NCBI RefSeq assembly: GCF_947503415.1
Contig: NZ_CANNDS010000002.1
Span: 868,001-932,000, forward strand
Source of the DNA: an uncultured Tateyamaria sp.
GTDB lineage: Bacteria > Pseudomonadota > Alphaproteobacteria > Rhodobacterales > Rhodobacteraceae
Direction: 5' to 3'
Length of the DNA stretch: 64,000 nucleotides
The position numbers were made by a program, and so were the translations under genes. Positions 46,859-56,648 of this stretch are shown in pieces. The notes below the pieces were generated by a model. It did no database searches, was not told the origin of the DNA, and saw only the letters and a list, made by a program, of their open reading frames with translations. Positions within the stretch are counted from its first letter, which is position 1. The number at the start of each line of letters is the position of its first letter.

Positions 46859-47016
46859 TGTGTCTCCTCGATCCGGGGCAGCTCGAACGCGCCGCCTGTG
46901 ATTTTCACGAATGTCAGGGCCAGAACCAACACGACGAACGCGGCCAGCATCAGGCCCACGCCGACATTGCGACCCTTACGGCGTTGGTGGATCTCATGTT
47001 CGGCCTTGATGCTCAT
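46855..47016 (-). CDS. 53-residue membrane protein in the cytochrome oxidase cluster
   Basis: A short frame between ctaB and ctaG. It begins MSIKAEHEIHQRRKGRN, a basic cytoplasmic start, then has one membrane span (VGVGLMLAAFVVLVLALTF) and ends in EETQ. The ATG overlaps the ctaB stop as ATGA and its own stop overlaps the ctaG start, so it is translated with them. A small ORF is found at this place in other alphaproteobacterial oxidase clusters. Likely an oxidase assembly helper; exact role unknown. Confidence 0.85.
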   Translation of the reverse strand: MSIKAEHEIHQRRKGRNVGVGLMLAAFVVLVLALTFVKITGGAFELPRIEETQ

Positions 47017-47951
47017 GCCCAGATACCCCACGCCGCGGGCAGCATGGCCTCAACCAAGATCGCGCCGAAGTGCAGGAAGAGATAGAGCAGCGACAGCTTG
47101 AAGAATGACTTTTCGACAGCGTAGCCATCCGCCTCAGCTTGCACCTCGTTCCGGCGCCAGATGTCGAACGCGCCTTTGAGAAACAGCAGGTTCAGCACGA
47201 CTGCAACGGTCAGATACACAGGCCCACCGATCGAAGTGAACGCTGTACCTACCGCCAGCGCAAACAGCAGGACGGTATATGCCAAGATGTGCACGCGCGT
47301 GGACTTGCGTCCGTGTGTGACCGTCAGCATGGGCACACCGGCATCATCGTAGTCCGACTTCATGAACAGGGCCAGCGCCCAGAAGTGCGGCGGTGTCCAC
47401 ATGAAGATCAGGGCAAACATCAGCCACGCCTCGATGGACATGGAGCCTGTTGCGATCACCCAGCCGATCACGGGCGGGAACGCACCGGCCGCACCACCGA
47501 TAACGATGTTCTGCGGGGTCGAGCGTTTCAACCACATTGAATAGACGACCGCGTAAAAGAAGATGGTGAAGGCCAGCAGGCCCGCAGCGAGCAAATTGGC
47601 GCTGAGGGCGAGCATCATCACCGACATGCCGGACAGGGCGACGCCCAGCACCTTGGCCTCATCAGGTGTGACTTTGCCCGCCGGGATGGGCCGTTTCGCC
47701 GTCCGCTTCATCACGGCGTCGATGTCCGCATCCCACCACATGTTCAAAGCGCCCGAGGCCCCTGCCCCGATGGCGACGAACAGGATCGATGCAAATGCGA
47801 TGACCGGATGCACGCTGATTGGTGCCGCGAGCAAGCCGACAAGCGCAGTGAACACGACAAGCGACATCACACGCGGCTTCAGCAGGGCGAAGTAATCACC
47901 AAGGCTGGCCTCGGCCTCAAAGGTCTGCGGCTGATAACTGGCGTCTGTCAT
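47013..47951 (-). CDS. ctaB: Protoheme IX farnesyltransferase (heme O synthase)
   Basis: A 312-residue UbiA-superfamily enzyme that farnesylates heme B on the way to heme A. About eight spans. The prenyl-diphosphate Asp motif is ALNMWWDADIDAVMKRTAKR (about residues 68-87), followed by RPIPAGKVTPDEA and a second motif around FMKSDYDDAGVPML. It lies between subunit II and the small ORF. Confidence 0.95.
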   Translation of the reverse strand: MTDASYQPQTFEAEASLGDYFALLKPRVMSLVVFTALVGLLAAPISVHPVIAFASILFVAIGAGASGALNMWWDADIDAVMKRTAKRPIPAGKVTPDEAKVLGVALSGMSVMMLALSANLLAAGLLAFTIFFYAVVYSMWLKRSTPQNIVIGGAAGAFPPVIGWVIATGSMSIEAWLMFALIFMWTPPHFWALALFMKSDYDDAGVPMLTVTHGRKSTRVHILAYTVLLFALAVGTAFTSIGGPVYLTVAVVLNLLFLKGAFDIWRRNEVQAEADGYAVEKSFFKLSLLYLFLHFGAILVEAMLPAAWGIWA

Positions 47952-48005
47952 GTGCGTCCCTGCATAAAAACGAGGTAAGGCGGAGGTGTCCTCCGCCTGG
48001 CCCTG

Positions 48006-48887
48006 TTATTTGGATGCGACCTGAAAGGCCTGCGGAGTACCCGCAAATTCGGCTTTGGCACCGGCCAGCCATTCGGCGTAAGCCTCTTCGCTTACAACCT
48101 TGACGGTGATGGGCATGTACGCGTGCGCAATGCCGCACAGTTCGGAGCACTGGCCAAAATAGATGCCTTCCTTCTCGGCCGTGAACCACAACTCTGCCAG
48201 ACGACCCGGAACCGCATCTTGCTTCACGCCAAAGGCTGGAATGGTCCATGCGTGGATCACGTCCGCGCCGGTCACTTGCACCACGATAGTCTTACCGACG
48301 GGCACAACAACCGCGTTGTCGGTGGCCAGCAGGAAATCCTCACGGCTGTAGCCCGCGTCAACCAGCGCTTGCTCCGTTTCGGGCGACAGGGTGTTGTCCC
48401 CGCCCGTCGCCGGTGCGCCGATCATGTAGCTGTCGTAGCCGAACCCTTCGTCGACATATTCGTAACCCCAGAACCACTGATACCCTGTGGCTTTGATGGT
48501 CACGTCGGCTTCGGGGATCTCTTGTTGGTGGAACAATGTCGGCAGCGAGAACGCCCCGATAAACACCAGAATGACAATCGGAATGACCGTCCATGCGATC
48601 TCGACCGGTGTGTTGTGCGTGAAGCTGGCAGGCTCTGGGTTGCGCTTGCGGTTGTAGCGCACGATCACCCAAGCCATCAGACCCGTCACGAACAACGTGA
48701 TGATTGTGATGATCACAAGGATCATGCCATCCAGCCACTGCAGGCGTCTGGCAATCTCCGTGGCGGCGGGTTGGAAACCCATGGCGCCGTCCACGGGGCG
48801 TCCAATCACCTCAAGCCCGTCCTGGGCCCAGGCTGGGGCTGCAGCTAGGGCGCTCAGCACACCCGAAATCGAGAAAAGCTTTTTCAT
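48006..48887 (-). CDS. ctaC: Cytochrome c oxidase subunit II
   Basis: A 293-residue exported subunit that receives electrons from cytochrome c. A signal peptide ([12 protein letters not shown]) is followed by two spans and the periplasmic CuA domain. [10 protein letters not shown] is the electron-entry aromatic region and [14 protein letters not shown] (about residues 247-260) binds CuA. First gene of the oxidase cluster; the divergent gene is tldD. Confidence 0.96.
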   Translation of the reverse strand: MKKLFSISGVLSALAAAPAWAQDGLEVIGRPVDGAMGFQPAATEIARRLQWLDGMILVIITIITLFVTGLMAWVIVRYNRKRNPEPASFTHNTPVEIAWTVIPIVILVFIGAFSLPTLFHQQEIPEADVTIKATGYQWFWGYEYVDEGFGYDSYMIGAPATGGDNTLSPETEQALVDAGYSREDFLLATDNAVVVPVGKTIVVQVTGADVIHAWTIPAFGVKQDAVPGRLAELWFTAEKEGIYFGQCSELCGIAHAYMPITVKVVSEEAYAEWLAGAKAEFAGTPQAFQVASK

Positions 48888-48960
48888 CTGGTCGTCCTGA
48901 TCTTGAGGATCAATTGTCTGTTCGGAGAAAGGCCTTCGCGCGCACCGCTTTCGCCTCCCG

Positions 48961-48981
48961 TTGTATTGTCGCGACTTACAA
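48961..48981. promoter_or_regulatory. Dyad in the ctaC-tldD intergenic region
   Basis: GTCGCGAC (48968-48975) is a perfect palindrome flanked by TTGTA (48961-48965) and TACAA (48977-48981), slightly off-centre. It lies about 74 bp before ctaC and 93 bp before tldD. A redox regulator such as RegA/PrrA is conceivable for oxidase genes, but the match is speculative. Confidence 0.35.
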
Positions 48982-49073
48982 TCATATCTTGGCTGCGAGA
49001 TAAAGAGATAAGGGGCGCGTCAAACGGACGCTTGCCGTGGCGAAACGCCCCACAGCATACCGGAGTATTCCAG

Positions 49074-50495
49074 ATGACCGACGCCCCCTTTGCCCCATTG
49101 GATCACGACATTGATCGCGGGGTGGCCTTGAAGGTGCTGCGCGATGCGACCGCAGGGGCGGATGATGGGGAGTTGTTTCTTGAACGGCGCCGGTCCGAAG
49201 CGTTGGTTTATGATGACGGGCGCTTGAAAACAGCCAGCTATGATGCCGCACAGGGCTTTGGCCTCCGCGCCGTCAAGGGCGAAGTGGCAGGCTACGCACA
49301 CTCGACCGAAATTTCCGAATCTGCACTGCGCCGTGCGGCGGAGACTGCACGGCTGGCCGTCGGTGACGGCGGCGGCACAATGGCGGACGCGCCCCAGCCG
49401 ACAAACAAACACCTTTATACATCCGACGATCCGATTGCCGGGGCCAGCTTTCCCGTCAAGCTGGACACGTTGAAGGACATCGACGCCTTCGTGCGTGATC
49501 TCGATTCGCGGGTCGTTCAGGTGTCTGCATCCCTCGCCGCATCGATCCAGGATGTCGAAATACTTCGCCCCGAAGGCCATTCTGTCCGCGACATCCGCCC
49601 TATGACCCGGCTGAATATCTCGGTGATTGTGGAACAAGGAGGCAGACGGGAAAGCGGCAGCGCCGGTGGTGGCGGGCGCGTCGGGTTGGACGGGCTGATT
49701 GATCGCGACGACTGGCAAGCCAAGGCGCGTGAGGCGCTGCGCGTGGCAGTTGTGAACCTTGATGCCGTCCCGGCCCCTGCGGGCGTCATGGATGTGGTGC
49801 TCGGCCCCGGATGGCCCGGTATCCTGCTGCACGAAGCCATCGGCCACGGGCTGGAAGGCGATTTCAACCGCAAGGGCAGCTCTGCCTTTGCTGGTCTGAT
49901 GGGCGAACGGATTGCGTCGCCCGGTGTGACCGTTCTGGATGACGGCACCATCCCCGACCGGCGTGGGTCGATCACCGTTGATGATGAAGGTACTCCCTCC
50001 GGCAAAAACACATTGATCGAAGACGGCATTCTTGTCGGATACATGCAGGACCGCCAGAATGCCCGACTTATGGGTGTTCAAGCGACCGGCAACGGGCGAC
50101 GCCAAAGCTATGCCCATGCGCCTATGCCGCGCATGACAAACACCTACATGTTGGGTGGTGACGTGGCACCTGCGGACATCGTGGCCGATCTCAAGGACGG
50201 CATCTATGCCGTGGGGTTTGGCGGCGGGCAGGTCGACATCACCAATGGCAAGTTCGTGTTTTCCTGTACCGAGGCGTACAGGGTCGAGAACGGAAAGGTC
50301 GGCGCACCGGTCAAAGGGGCGACGCTGATCGGGGACGGAGCGACTGCGCTCAAACAGATCCGCGGGATCGGCAACGATATGGCGCTTGATCCCGGAATGG
50401 GGAATTGCGGCAAAGCGGGCCAATGGGTGCCCGTGGGTGTCGGACAACCCACGTTGATGATCGGTGGATTGACGGTTGGCGGCTCTGCAACCTGA
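49074..50495 (+). CDS. tldD: TldD-family metallopeptidase
   Basis: A 473-residue TldD, the partner of PmbA (TldE) in zinc-dependent peptide degradation and microcin-type maturation. The active site is LLHEAIGHGLEGDFNRKG (about residues 253-270; HExxxH). The GRRQSYAHAPMPRMTNTYML segment and the C-terminal MGNCGKAGQWVPVGVGQP fit. The ATG at 49074 follows CGGAG; the longer open frame upstream crosses the divergent ctaC control region. PmbA is not adjacent, as is common. Confidence 0.93.
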   Translation: MTDAPFAPLDHDIDRGVALKVLRDATAGADDGELFLERRRSEALVYDDGRLKTASYDAAQGFGLRAVKGEVAGYAHSTEISESALRRAAETARLAVGDGGGTMADAPQPTNKHLYTSDDPIAGASFPVKLDTLKDIDAFVRDLDSRVVQVSASLAASIQDVEILRPEGHSVRDIRPMTRLNISVIVEQGGRRESGSAGGGGRVGLDGLIDRDDWQAKAREALRVAVVNLDAVPAPAGVMDVVLGPGWPGILLHEAIGHGLEGDFNRKGSSAFAGLMGERIASPGVTVLDDGTIPDRRGSITVDDEGTPSGKNTLIEDGILVGYMQDRQNARLMGVQATGNGRRQSYAHAPMPRMTNTYMLGGDVAPADIVADLKDGIYAVGFGGGQVDITNGKFVFSCTEAYRVENGKVGAPVKGATLIGDGATALKQIRGIGNDMALDPGMGNCGKAGQWVPVGVGQPTLMIGGLTVGGSAT

Positions 50496-50730
50496 GTCGC
50501 CAACGATTCCGTTTCGGCCATACAGCACAATGACTTAGCCAGCCCTCGCTATTTTGGGGGAGGTTTGGCGGCGCTTTTCGTTCACTCTCTGTTCCACGGC
50601 CAATAAAACGCGATAAATTTCTCCAAGCAAATCAACCGTTAGGAGAGTAAAGACAGAACCGCTCGTCCGCGTTCATGCGTTGTTAACCTTATCAAATCTA
50701 AAACATTATCAGCAACGGACGGAGCCACGG

Positions 50731-51882
50731 ATGACTGAAAAGGATACCAATCCTTCTTCCACTCACCCCCCACTCCCACCCACCTCGGAAGATGAACAGT
50801 TCTTCCGTCTCCGTCTGTTGCGCTCACGCCGGGTCGGCATTTCAACGTATAAACGACTGCTGATTGAACACGGCACTGCGCAAAACGCGCTGGCCGCGCT
50901 ACCAGAGGTAGCGCGCGCCGCCGGCGTTGAAAAATACCAGATTTGTCCAGAAGGCGTGGTGCAGGCCGAACTGAAGGCAGGGCGCGCTCTTGGCGCTCGT
51001 CTCGTGCCGCAGGGCAGCGCACACTATCCTGAGCCACTGAACGATCTGCCCGATGCTCCGCCCTTCCTGTGGATGCTTGGCGATCCCACGTTTTTGCACA
51101 AACCGATGATTGCGCTTGTTGGCGCACGAAATGCATCGTCGCTTGGCACTCGCATGGCCCGGTCGCTGGCCCGCGATCTTGGGGCACAGGGCTACGTTGT
51201 GGTTTCAGGACTTGCGCGCGGTGTGGACGCCGCCGCCCATCTTGCAGCACTCGATAAAGGCACAATTGCTGTACAGGCCGGAGGGGTCGATACGATCTAC
51301 CCCGCCGAAAACACGAAGCTCGCCGTAGATATCGCGGCAAAGGGCGCACGGTTGAGCGAACAACCGATCGGCTTGCAACCCATGGCCCGGCATTTTCCGG
51401 CTCGCAATCGCATCATCTCCGGCCTTGCTCAGGCGACCATCGTTGTTGAGGCAGCGGCCAAATCGGGCAGCCTGATCACCGCACGCGACGCCCTTGATCT
51501 GGGGCGCGATGTGCTCGCCGTGCCGGGGCATCCGATGGACGCGCGGGCCTCAGGCTGCAACATGCTGATCCGCGATGGCGCGACTTTGGTACGTGACGCA
51601 AGCGATGTGATCGAAGCGCTCGCGCCCATTGCGCCACGATCCGCGCCTGAGCTGCCACTCGAAGCTCCCGCAGAGGTGCCCAAGGATCGCCGCAACCTGC
51701 AGGAAACCGCGGCGTTGCATCAAAAGATCCTGTCGCGCCTCGGCCCCTCACCGCTCGCTGAGGATCAGCTTATTCGCGACCTTGGGGCACCGTCTTCTGA
51801 TGTCTCCCCGGTATTGGTTGAGCTGGAGCTGGATGGCAGCATCGACCGCGCACCCGGGGGCCTCCTCACCCGCGCCAGTTGA
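50731..51882 (+). CDS. dprA: DNA processing protein DprA
   Basis: A 383-residue single-strand DNA-binding protein that loads RecA during natural transformation. The Rossmann core has IALVGARNASSLGTRMARSL and VVSGLARGVDAAAH, with RNRIISGLA and GSLITARDALDLGRDVLAVPG downstream. A C-terminal winged helix (about 325-378) follows. GGACGGAG precedes the ATG. Presence of dprA does not by itself show competence. Confidence 0.93.
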   Translation: MTEKDTNPSSTHPPLPPTSEDEQFFRLRLLRSRRVGISTYKRLLIEHGTAQNALAALPEVARAAGVEKYQICPEGVVQAELKAGRALGARLVPQGSAHYPEPLNDLPDAPPFLWMLGDPTFLHKPMIALVGARNASSLGTRMARSLARDLGAQGYVVVSGLARGVDAAAHLAALDKGTIAVQAGGVDTIYPAENTKLAVDIAAKGARLSEQPIGLQPMARHFPARNRIISGLAQATIVVEAAAKSGSLITARDALDLGRDVLAVPGHPMDARASGCNMLIRDGATLVRDASDVIEALAPIAPRSAPELPLEAPAEVPKDRRNLQETAALHQKILSRLGPSPLAEDQLIRDLGAPSSDVSPVLVELELDGSIDRAPGGLLTRAS

Positions 51883-51980
51883 CCGCACCCCGCCTCCCTC
51901 TGTTGACATTCGGGCCTTGCACCCCACATGTTGCGCCGCCATAGAGCAGCAAGTTTTCCCGTTCGAGGTTGTCCCCTTAC

Positions 51981-54557
51981 ATGCCTGTCGTCGTTGTCGA
52001 ATCCCCCGCCAAAGCCAAGACGATCAACAAGTATCTTGGGGACGATTACACCGTTCTTGCCAGTTACGGCCACGTCCGTGACCTGCCCCCGAAGGACGGA
52101 TCGGTCGACCCAGAAAACGATTTTGAGATGCTGTGGGAGATCGCCTCGGACAGCAAAAAGCACATGAAGGCGATCGCGGATGCGTTGAAAGACGACAACG
52201 CGCTGATCCTTGCCACTGACCCCGACCGCGAAGGCGAAGCGATCAGCTGGCACCTGCAAGAGGCTCTCACAAAACGCAAGTCGATCAAGAAAGACACGGA
52301 CGTCAAGCGCGTCACTTTCAACGCGATTACCAAATCCGCCGTTGACGAGGCAATGCAAAACGCCCGCCAGGTCGATATGCCGCTGGTCGAAGCATATCTG
52401 GCCCGCCGCGCGCTGGACTATCTGGTTGGCTTCAACCTGTCCCCCGTGCTGTGGCGCAAATTGCCGGGCGCGAAGTCCGCGGGCCGCGTTCAATCGGTCT
52501 GCCTGCGTCTGATCACCGAACGCGAGATGGAGATCGAGGCCTTCCGCGCCCGTGAGTACTGGTCCGTAAAAGCGATCCTCGCGTCCCCGCGGGGACAGGA
52601 ATACGAGGCGCGCCTTGTCAGCCTCGCTGGCAAGAAGCTGGAAAAATACGATCTGGAAAACCAGACGCAGGCGGAAATGGCCGAACAGGCCATCACCAGC
52701 CGTGATCTGAAAGTTCAATCGGTTGAGGCGAAACCCGCCTCCCGTAACCCCTCTGCCCCGTTCATGACGTCCACGTTGCAGCAGGAGGCCAGCCGCAAGT
52801 TTGGCATGGGCGCGCGTCAGTGCATGTCATCCGCCCAACGTCTCTACGAAGCGGGCTACATTACTTATATGCGGACAGATGGCATCGATATGGCGCCAGA
52901 GGCTGTGCAGAATGCCCGCGACGCGATCAAGGATCGCTATGGTGCGGAATACGTGCCTTCAAGCCCGCGCATGTACAAAAACAAGGCCAAGAACGCGCAA
53001 GAAGCGCACGAGTGTATTCGCCCGACCGACATGGCCCGCGATGCGGCCAGCCTGAAGATCACCGATGATGATCAGCGCAAGCTTTATGATCTGATCTGGA
53101 AACGGACCCTCGCCTGTCAGATGGAAGGTGCGCGACTGGAACGTACGACGGTCGAGATTGGCAGTGACGACGGTCAGGTTGTCCTGCGGTCCACGGGTCA
53201 GGTTGTGCTGTTCGATGGCTTCCTGCGCGTCTACGAAGAGGGGCGCGATGATGATGTCGTGGATGACGACGACAAGCGCCTGCCCCAGTTGAGTGAAGGC
53301 GAAAAGGCCGACAAACGGTCGGTCACGCCGGAACAGCACTTTACCCAGCCCCCGCCTCGCTACACCGAGGCGACGCTGGTCAAACGCATGGAAGAATTGG
53401 GCATTGGCCGCCCGTCAACCTACGCCAGCATTGTCACAACGATTCAGGACCGCGAATACGTTCGCAAGGACCGCAACCGCCTGATCCCCGAAGACAAAGG
53501 CCGCTTGGTCATTGCCTTTCTGGAAAACTACTTCCGCAAGTATGTCGGTTACAATTTCACGGCCGGGCTCGAAGAAGAGCTGGACGACGTCAGTGCCGGC
53601 GACCGCAATTATAAAGACGTTCTAGGACGCTTCTGGCAGGATTTCAGCGCTGCCATCGCCGAAACATCCGAGTTGCGCATCACAGAAGTGCTGGAAAAGA
53701 TCAACGAGGTGCTGGAACCGCATCTTTTCCCACCGCTTGAGGATGGCGGCGATCCCCGCCTGTGTCCGAATTGCGGCGTTGGCCGCCTGTCCATGCGGAC
53801 TGCCCGGTCCGGCGGTGCATTCATTGGATGCTCGAACTACCCCGAATGCCGCTACACACGCCCGTTCGGGCCGCCAGATCCCGAAGCCGAAGCAAGTGCC
53901 ATCCCACCTGATGGCAAGCTGCTGGGCGAGGACCACGGCGACGAGATCCGGGTGTTCAAGGGGCGTTTTGGTCCTTACGTCCAGCGCGGCGCCGTTACCG
54001 AAGAAAACAAGAAGCCACCGCGCCAATCCATTCCCAAGGATTGGGCGCCGGAAGAGTTGGAACTGGACCGCGCCGTGATGCTGCTGTCCCTGCCCCGAGA
54101 GATTGGCCCGCATCCCGAAGATGGGATCATGGTTTGGGCCAATATCGGACGCTATGGACCTTATCTGAAGCATGCCGAGACCACGTCTGATCGCGGCGGC
54201 ACCAATGCGAATCTTGAGGGCATTGATGAGGTTTGGACCGTCGGCATGAACCGTGCCGTGCAACTGCTGGCCGAAAAAGTCGCGAGCCGTGGTGGACGTG
54301 GTGTTGCGGCAAAGCCATTGCATGAGTTGGGTGAGCATCCAGATGAGGGTGGCCCGGTCAACGTGATGAAGGGCAAATACGGCCCCTACGTCAAATGGGG
54401 CAAGGTCAATGCGACCATACCCAAGGGCACCGAGCCGGAAAACGTGACCATGGACATGGCCGTTCAGCTGATCGCCGAAAAAGCGCCTGCCAAGAAGAAG
54501 GCGACGCGGAAAAAGGCTGCACCTAAAAAAGCGGCGGCGAAAAAGAAGTCAGCCTGA
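51981..54557 (+). CDS. topA: DNA topoisomerase I
   Basis: An 858-residue type IA topoisomerase that relaxes negative supercoils. The Toprim part starts VVVESPAKAKTINKYLG. The catalytic Tyr296 is in GYITYMRTDGI. A C-terminal zinc finger (CPNCG ... GCSNYPEC, about residues 595-622) and several TopA C-terminal repeats precede a Lys/Ala-rich tail (KKATRKKAAPKKAAAKKKSA). The ATG at 51981 is preferred over a TTG four codons earlier. The 3' end overlaps the convergent MarR gene by 9 bp. Confidence 0.95.
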   Translation: MPVVVVESPAKAKTINKYLGDDYTVLASYGHVRDLPPKDGSVDPENDFEMLWEIASDSKKHMKAIADALKDDNALILATDPDREGEAISWHLQEALTKRKSIKKDTDVKRVTFNAITKSAVDEAMQNARQVDMPLVEAYLARRALDYLVGFNLSPVLWRKLPGAKSAGRVQSVCLRLITEREMEIEAFRAREYWSVKAILASPRGQEYEARLVSLAGKKLEKYDLENQTQAEMAEQAITSRDLKVQSVEAKPASRNPSAPFMTSTLQQEASRKFGMGARQCMSSAQRLYEAGYITYMRTDGIDMAPEAVQNARDAIKDRYGAEYVPSSPRMYKNKAKNAQEAHECIRPTDMARDAASLKITDDDQRKLYDLIWKRTLACQMEGARLERTTVEIGSDDGQVVLRSTGQVVLFDGFLRVYEEGRDDDVVDDDDKRLPQLSEGEKADKRSVTPEQHFTQPPPRYTEATLVKRMEELGIGRPSTYASIVTTIQDREYVRKDRNRLIPEDKGRLVIAFLENYFRKYVGYNFTAGLEEELDDVSAGDRNYKDVLGRFWQDFSAAIAETSELRITEVLEKINEVLEPHLFPPLEDGGDPRLCPNCGVGRLSMRTARSGGAFIGCSNYPECRYTRPFGPPDPEAEASAIPPDGKLLGEDHGDEIRVFKGRFGPYVQRGAVTEENKKPPRQSIPKDWAPEELELDRAVMLLSLPREIGPHPEDGIMVWANIGRYGPYLKHAETTSDRGGTNANLEGIDEVWTVGMNRAVQLLAEKVASRGGRGVAAKPLHELGEHPDEGGPVNVMKGKYGPYVKWGKVNATIPKGTEPENVTMDMAVQLIAEKAPAKKKATRKKAAPKKAAAKKKSA

Positions 54558-54998
54558 CTGCGTTTCCAACGCCTCGACGCGACCGACAACCTGCCCCAGC
54601 AGATCGAGAAGTGCATCCTGATCATCGCCGTTCAGCGCTGACAAGAACAGGTTCATGTTGCGCAAATCCTGGGAATGGATCGCTTCGGCGATCTTGCGCC
54701 CCTCGTCGGTCAGGTACAGCTCAAAAGCGCGCCGGTCTTCTTTGCTTTGCGTGCGGGCAATCAGGCCGCGCTTCACCAGCCGCGACACGACACTGCTGAC
54801 AGTCGTCGGCACGATACCAAGCGCATCTGCGATGTCGGATGCCCGCTGGGGTTCATGTTCGCGCAGCATGCCGAGCGTGTGAAAGTCCAACGCGTTGAAC
54901 CGAACCACATGTTGGTGTTCCGGGCCCGTTCGCTCGCTCACTAGCATTACCCGCATCAGTGTTCGGACGTATTCAAGCAGTCTGCAGTCTTTGGTCAT
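54549..54998 (-). CDS. MarR-family transcriptional regulator
   Basis: A 149-residue winged-helix repressor. ALDFHTLGMLREHEPQRASD starts the DNA-binding part, VVSRLVKRGLIARTQSKEDRR is the wing (about residues 69-89), and LYLTDEGRKIAEA follows. The ATG at 54998 has a weak ribosome site; longer in-frame starts exist. It is divergent from an exported SRPBCC-like gene and likely controls the gap between them. Confidence 0.87.
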   Translation of the reverse strand: MTKDCRLLEYVRTLMRVMLVSERTGPEHQHVVRFNALDFHTLGMLREHEPQRASDIADALGIVPTTVSSVVSRLVKRGLIARTQSKEDRRAFELYLTDEGRKIAEAIHSQDLRNMNLFLSALNGDDQDALLDLLGQVVGRVEALETQSG

Positions 54999-55046
54999 AG
55001 GTGTTTTGTCGTCAAATACTCTTGAACCTGCAAGCATATACCCCAA

Positions 55047-55075
55047 TTAGTACGGCATTCGTATCTTTTAGTACG
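55047..55075. promoter_or_regulatory. Direct repeats in the MarR control region
   Basis: TTAGTACG occurs at 55047-55054 and again at 55068-55075, 21 bp apart, two helical turns. Similar CGTAT/CGTGTAT sequences follow each. They lie between the MarR gene and its divergent neighbour and may be its operator. Confidence 0.45.
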
Positions 55076-55099
55076 TGTATCGCATCAATGGAGTTTCCC

Positions 55100-55714
55100 A
55101 TGCCCTTACGCTCTATCCTCGCCATCGCCTCGCTTTCGATGATCTTGACACCTGCGTTGGCCAGCCAGCCCGAGACTACGCCGACACAAACCTTCATTGC
55201 CAACAACCCGGAAATCCCGCTTCCGCCTCAACTGGCAGCCGACGGAAGTTATCTCACCAACACCGTTACGACGACGTTGAGCGGGACCGTCGCCGAAGTC
55301 CGCGCGCATTTCGACAACAATCCGGTCACCGATTTCACTGTTCCCACAGAAGCGATCCCTGCGATCGAAGACATTATATACCTCGCCGGCGATTGGCCGG
55401 AGCCTGGCGCGTTGCGGCGTGTTGACCTTGCAAACGGATACAGCGTGCACGAGCAAGTGATCGCCAACACCGAAGCGCAATTCGTCTATCAGATCTGGAA
55501 CATCACTGCCCCGGGCGGACGCGCCATCGACCACATCAAGGGGGAGTTTAATTTCGACCAGCAAGGCGACGCGGTCAAAATCACCTGGGATTACAACATC
55601 AAGCCACGTGCGTTTTTTGCGCGGCCCGCGATCAACACCTTCCTCGAAGAGGATTTCGCGCCGTTCATGAAAGCAGGCATGACCGGGACGGTGAACGCGT
55701 ACGCACAGCGTTGA
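55100..55714 (+). CDS. Exported SRPBCC-like hypothetical protein
   Basis: A 204-residue protein with a signal peptide (LRSILAIASLSMILTPALAS, cleavage near 21). No named family is evident. The body has mixed strands and ends NTFLEEDFAPFMKAGMTGTV, which recalls START/SRPBCC lipid- or ligand-binding proteins. GGAG lies 7 bases before the ATG. It is divergent from a MarR regulator and may bind a small hydrophobic molecule. Confidence 0.65.
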   Translation: MPLRSILAIASLSMILTPALASQPETTPTQTFIANNPEIPLPPQLAADGSYLTNTVTTTLSGTVAEVRAHFDNNPVTDFTVPTEAIPAIEDIIYLAGDWPEPGALRRVDLANGYSVHEQVIANTEAQFVYQIWNITAPGGRAIDHIKGEFNFDQQGDAVKITWDYNIKPRAFFARPAINTFLEEDFAPFMKAGMTGTVNAYAQR

Positions 55715-55750
55715 TCAAAAAATACGCACACTCGGCGCGTAAACGCCGAC

Positions 55751-55792
55751 GGCGGCCGAGGATATATGCAAAATGATCCTCGCCGCCATTTT
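55751..55792 (+). terminator. Terminator hairpin after the SRPBCC-like gene
   Basis: GGCGGCCGAGGAT and ATCCTCGCCGCC pair over 12 bp with one bulged C and a 12-base loop, then ATTTTGTG. A smaller stem CGGCG/CGCCG at 55733-55748 precedes it. Confidence 0.6.
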
Positions 55793-55941
55793 GTGAAATA
55801 TCTCGCACCCAAGACCGATCATAAGCGGAGATAGTGTACTATAGCGCCCGTTCAGCCCTCTTCGTTGACTTTGAAGGTGCATACATTCACATAGTTTAAG
55901 GCAACGTGAACGCCCTCCGGCAGGGCCACTTGGGGAACAAC

Positions 55942-56637
55942 ATGAAGAAGATTTACGGCTCAGCTTCCGACGCTTTGGATGGGCTTTTGTTTGATGGCAT
56001 GTTCATCGCTGCGGGCGGTTTTGGTCTGTGCGGTATCCCCGAACTTTTGCTGGACGCGATCAAGGATGCGGGCACCAAGGATTTGACCTTTGCGTCGAAC
56101 AACGCAGGGGTCGATGACTTCGGCATTGGCATCCTGCTGCAGACACGCCAGGTCAAGAAGATGATTTCGTCCTACGTGGGCGAAAATGCCGAGTTCATGC
56201 GTCAGTACCTGTCCGGCGAGCTTGAGCTTGAGTTCAACCCGCAAGGCACGTTGGCAGAACGCATGCGTGCGGGCGGCTGTGGTATCCCCGGGTTCTATAC
56301 GAAAACCGGCGTGGGAACGGTCATCGCAGACGGCAAGGAACACAAGGACTTCAATGGCGAGACGTACATCATGGAGGAAGGCATATTTGCCGATCTGTCC
56401 ATCGTCAAAGCCTGGAAAGCCGACGAGACGGGCAACCTGGTCTTTCGCAAGACTGCGCGCAATTTCAACCCGCCAGCCGCAATGTGTGGCAAGGTATGCA
56501 TCGCTGAGGTAGAAGAGATTGTCCCAACCGGCAGTCTTGACCCCGACGCCATTCACTTGCCCGGCATCTACGTCCACCGGTTGATACAGGGTGAACATGA
56601 AAAGCGCATCGAACAACGGACAACGCGCGCTGCGTAA
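55942..56637 (+). CDS. scoA: 3-oxoacid CoA-transferase subunit A
   Basis: A 231-residue alpha subunit that moves CoA between succinyl-CoA and acetoacetate, or between related acids. [20 protein letters not shown] and the [16 protein letters not shown] oxyanion segment (about residues 28-43) start the family. [16 protein letters not shown] is also typical. The ATG at 55942 is preceded by GGGGAA. The B subunit gene lies 1 kb on, after a LOV-kinase gene; normally A and B are adjacent. Confidence 0.93.
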   Translation: MKKIYGSASDALDGLLFDGMFIAAGGFGLCGIPELLLDAIKDAGTKDLTFASNNAGVDDFGIGILLQTRQVKKMISSYVGENAEFMRQYLSGELELEFNPQGTLAERMRAGGCGIPGFYTKTGVGTVIADGKEHKDFNGETYIMEEGIFADLSIVKAWKADETGNLVFRKTARNFNPPAAMCGKVCIAEVEEIVPTGSLDPDAIHLPGIYVHRLIQGEHEKRIEQRTTRAA

Positions 56638-56648
56638 GGAGCCAGGCC

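Noticed and set aside
49020-50528. 502-codon open frame on the - strand across tldD
   Set aside because: Antisense to TldD, whose HExxxH site is intact.
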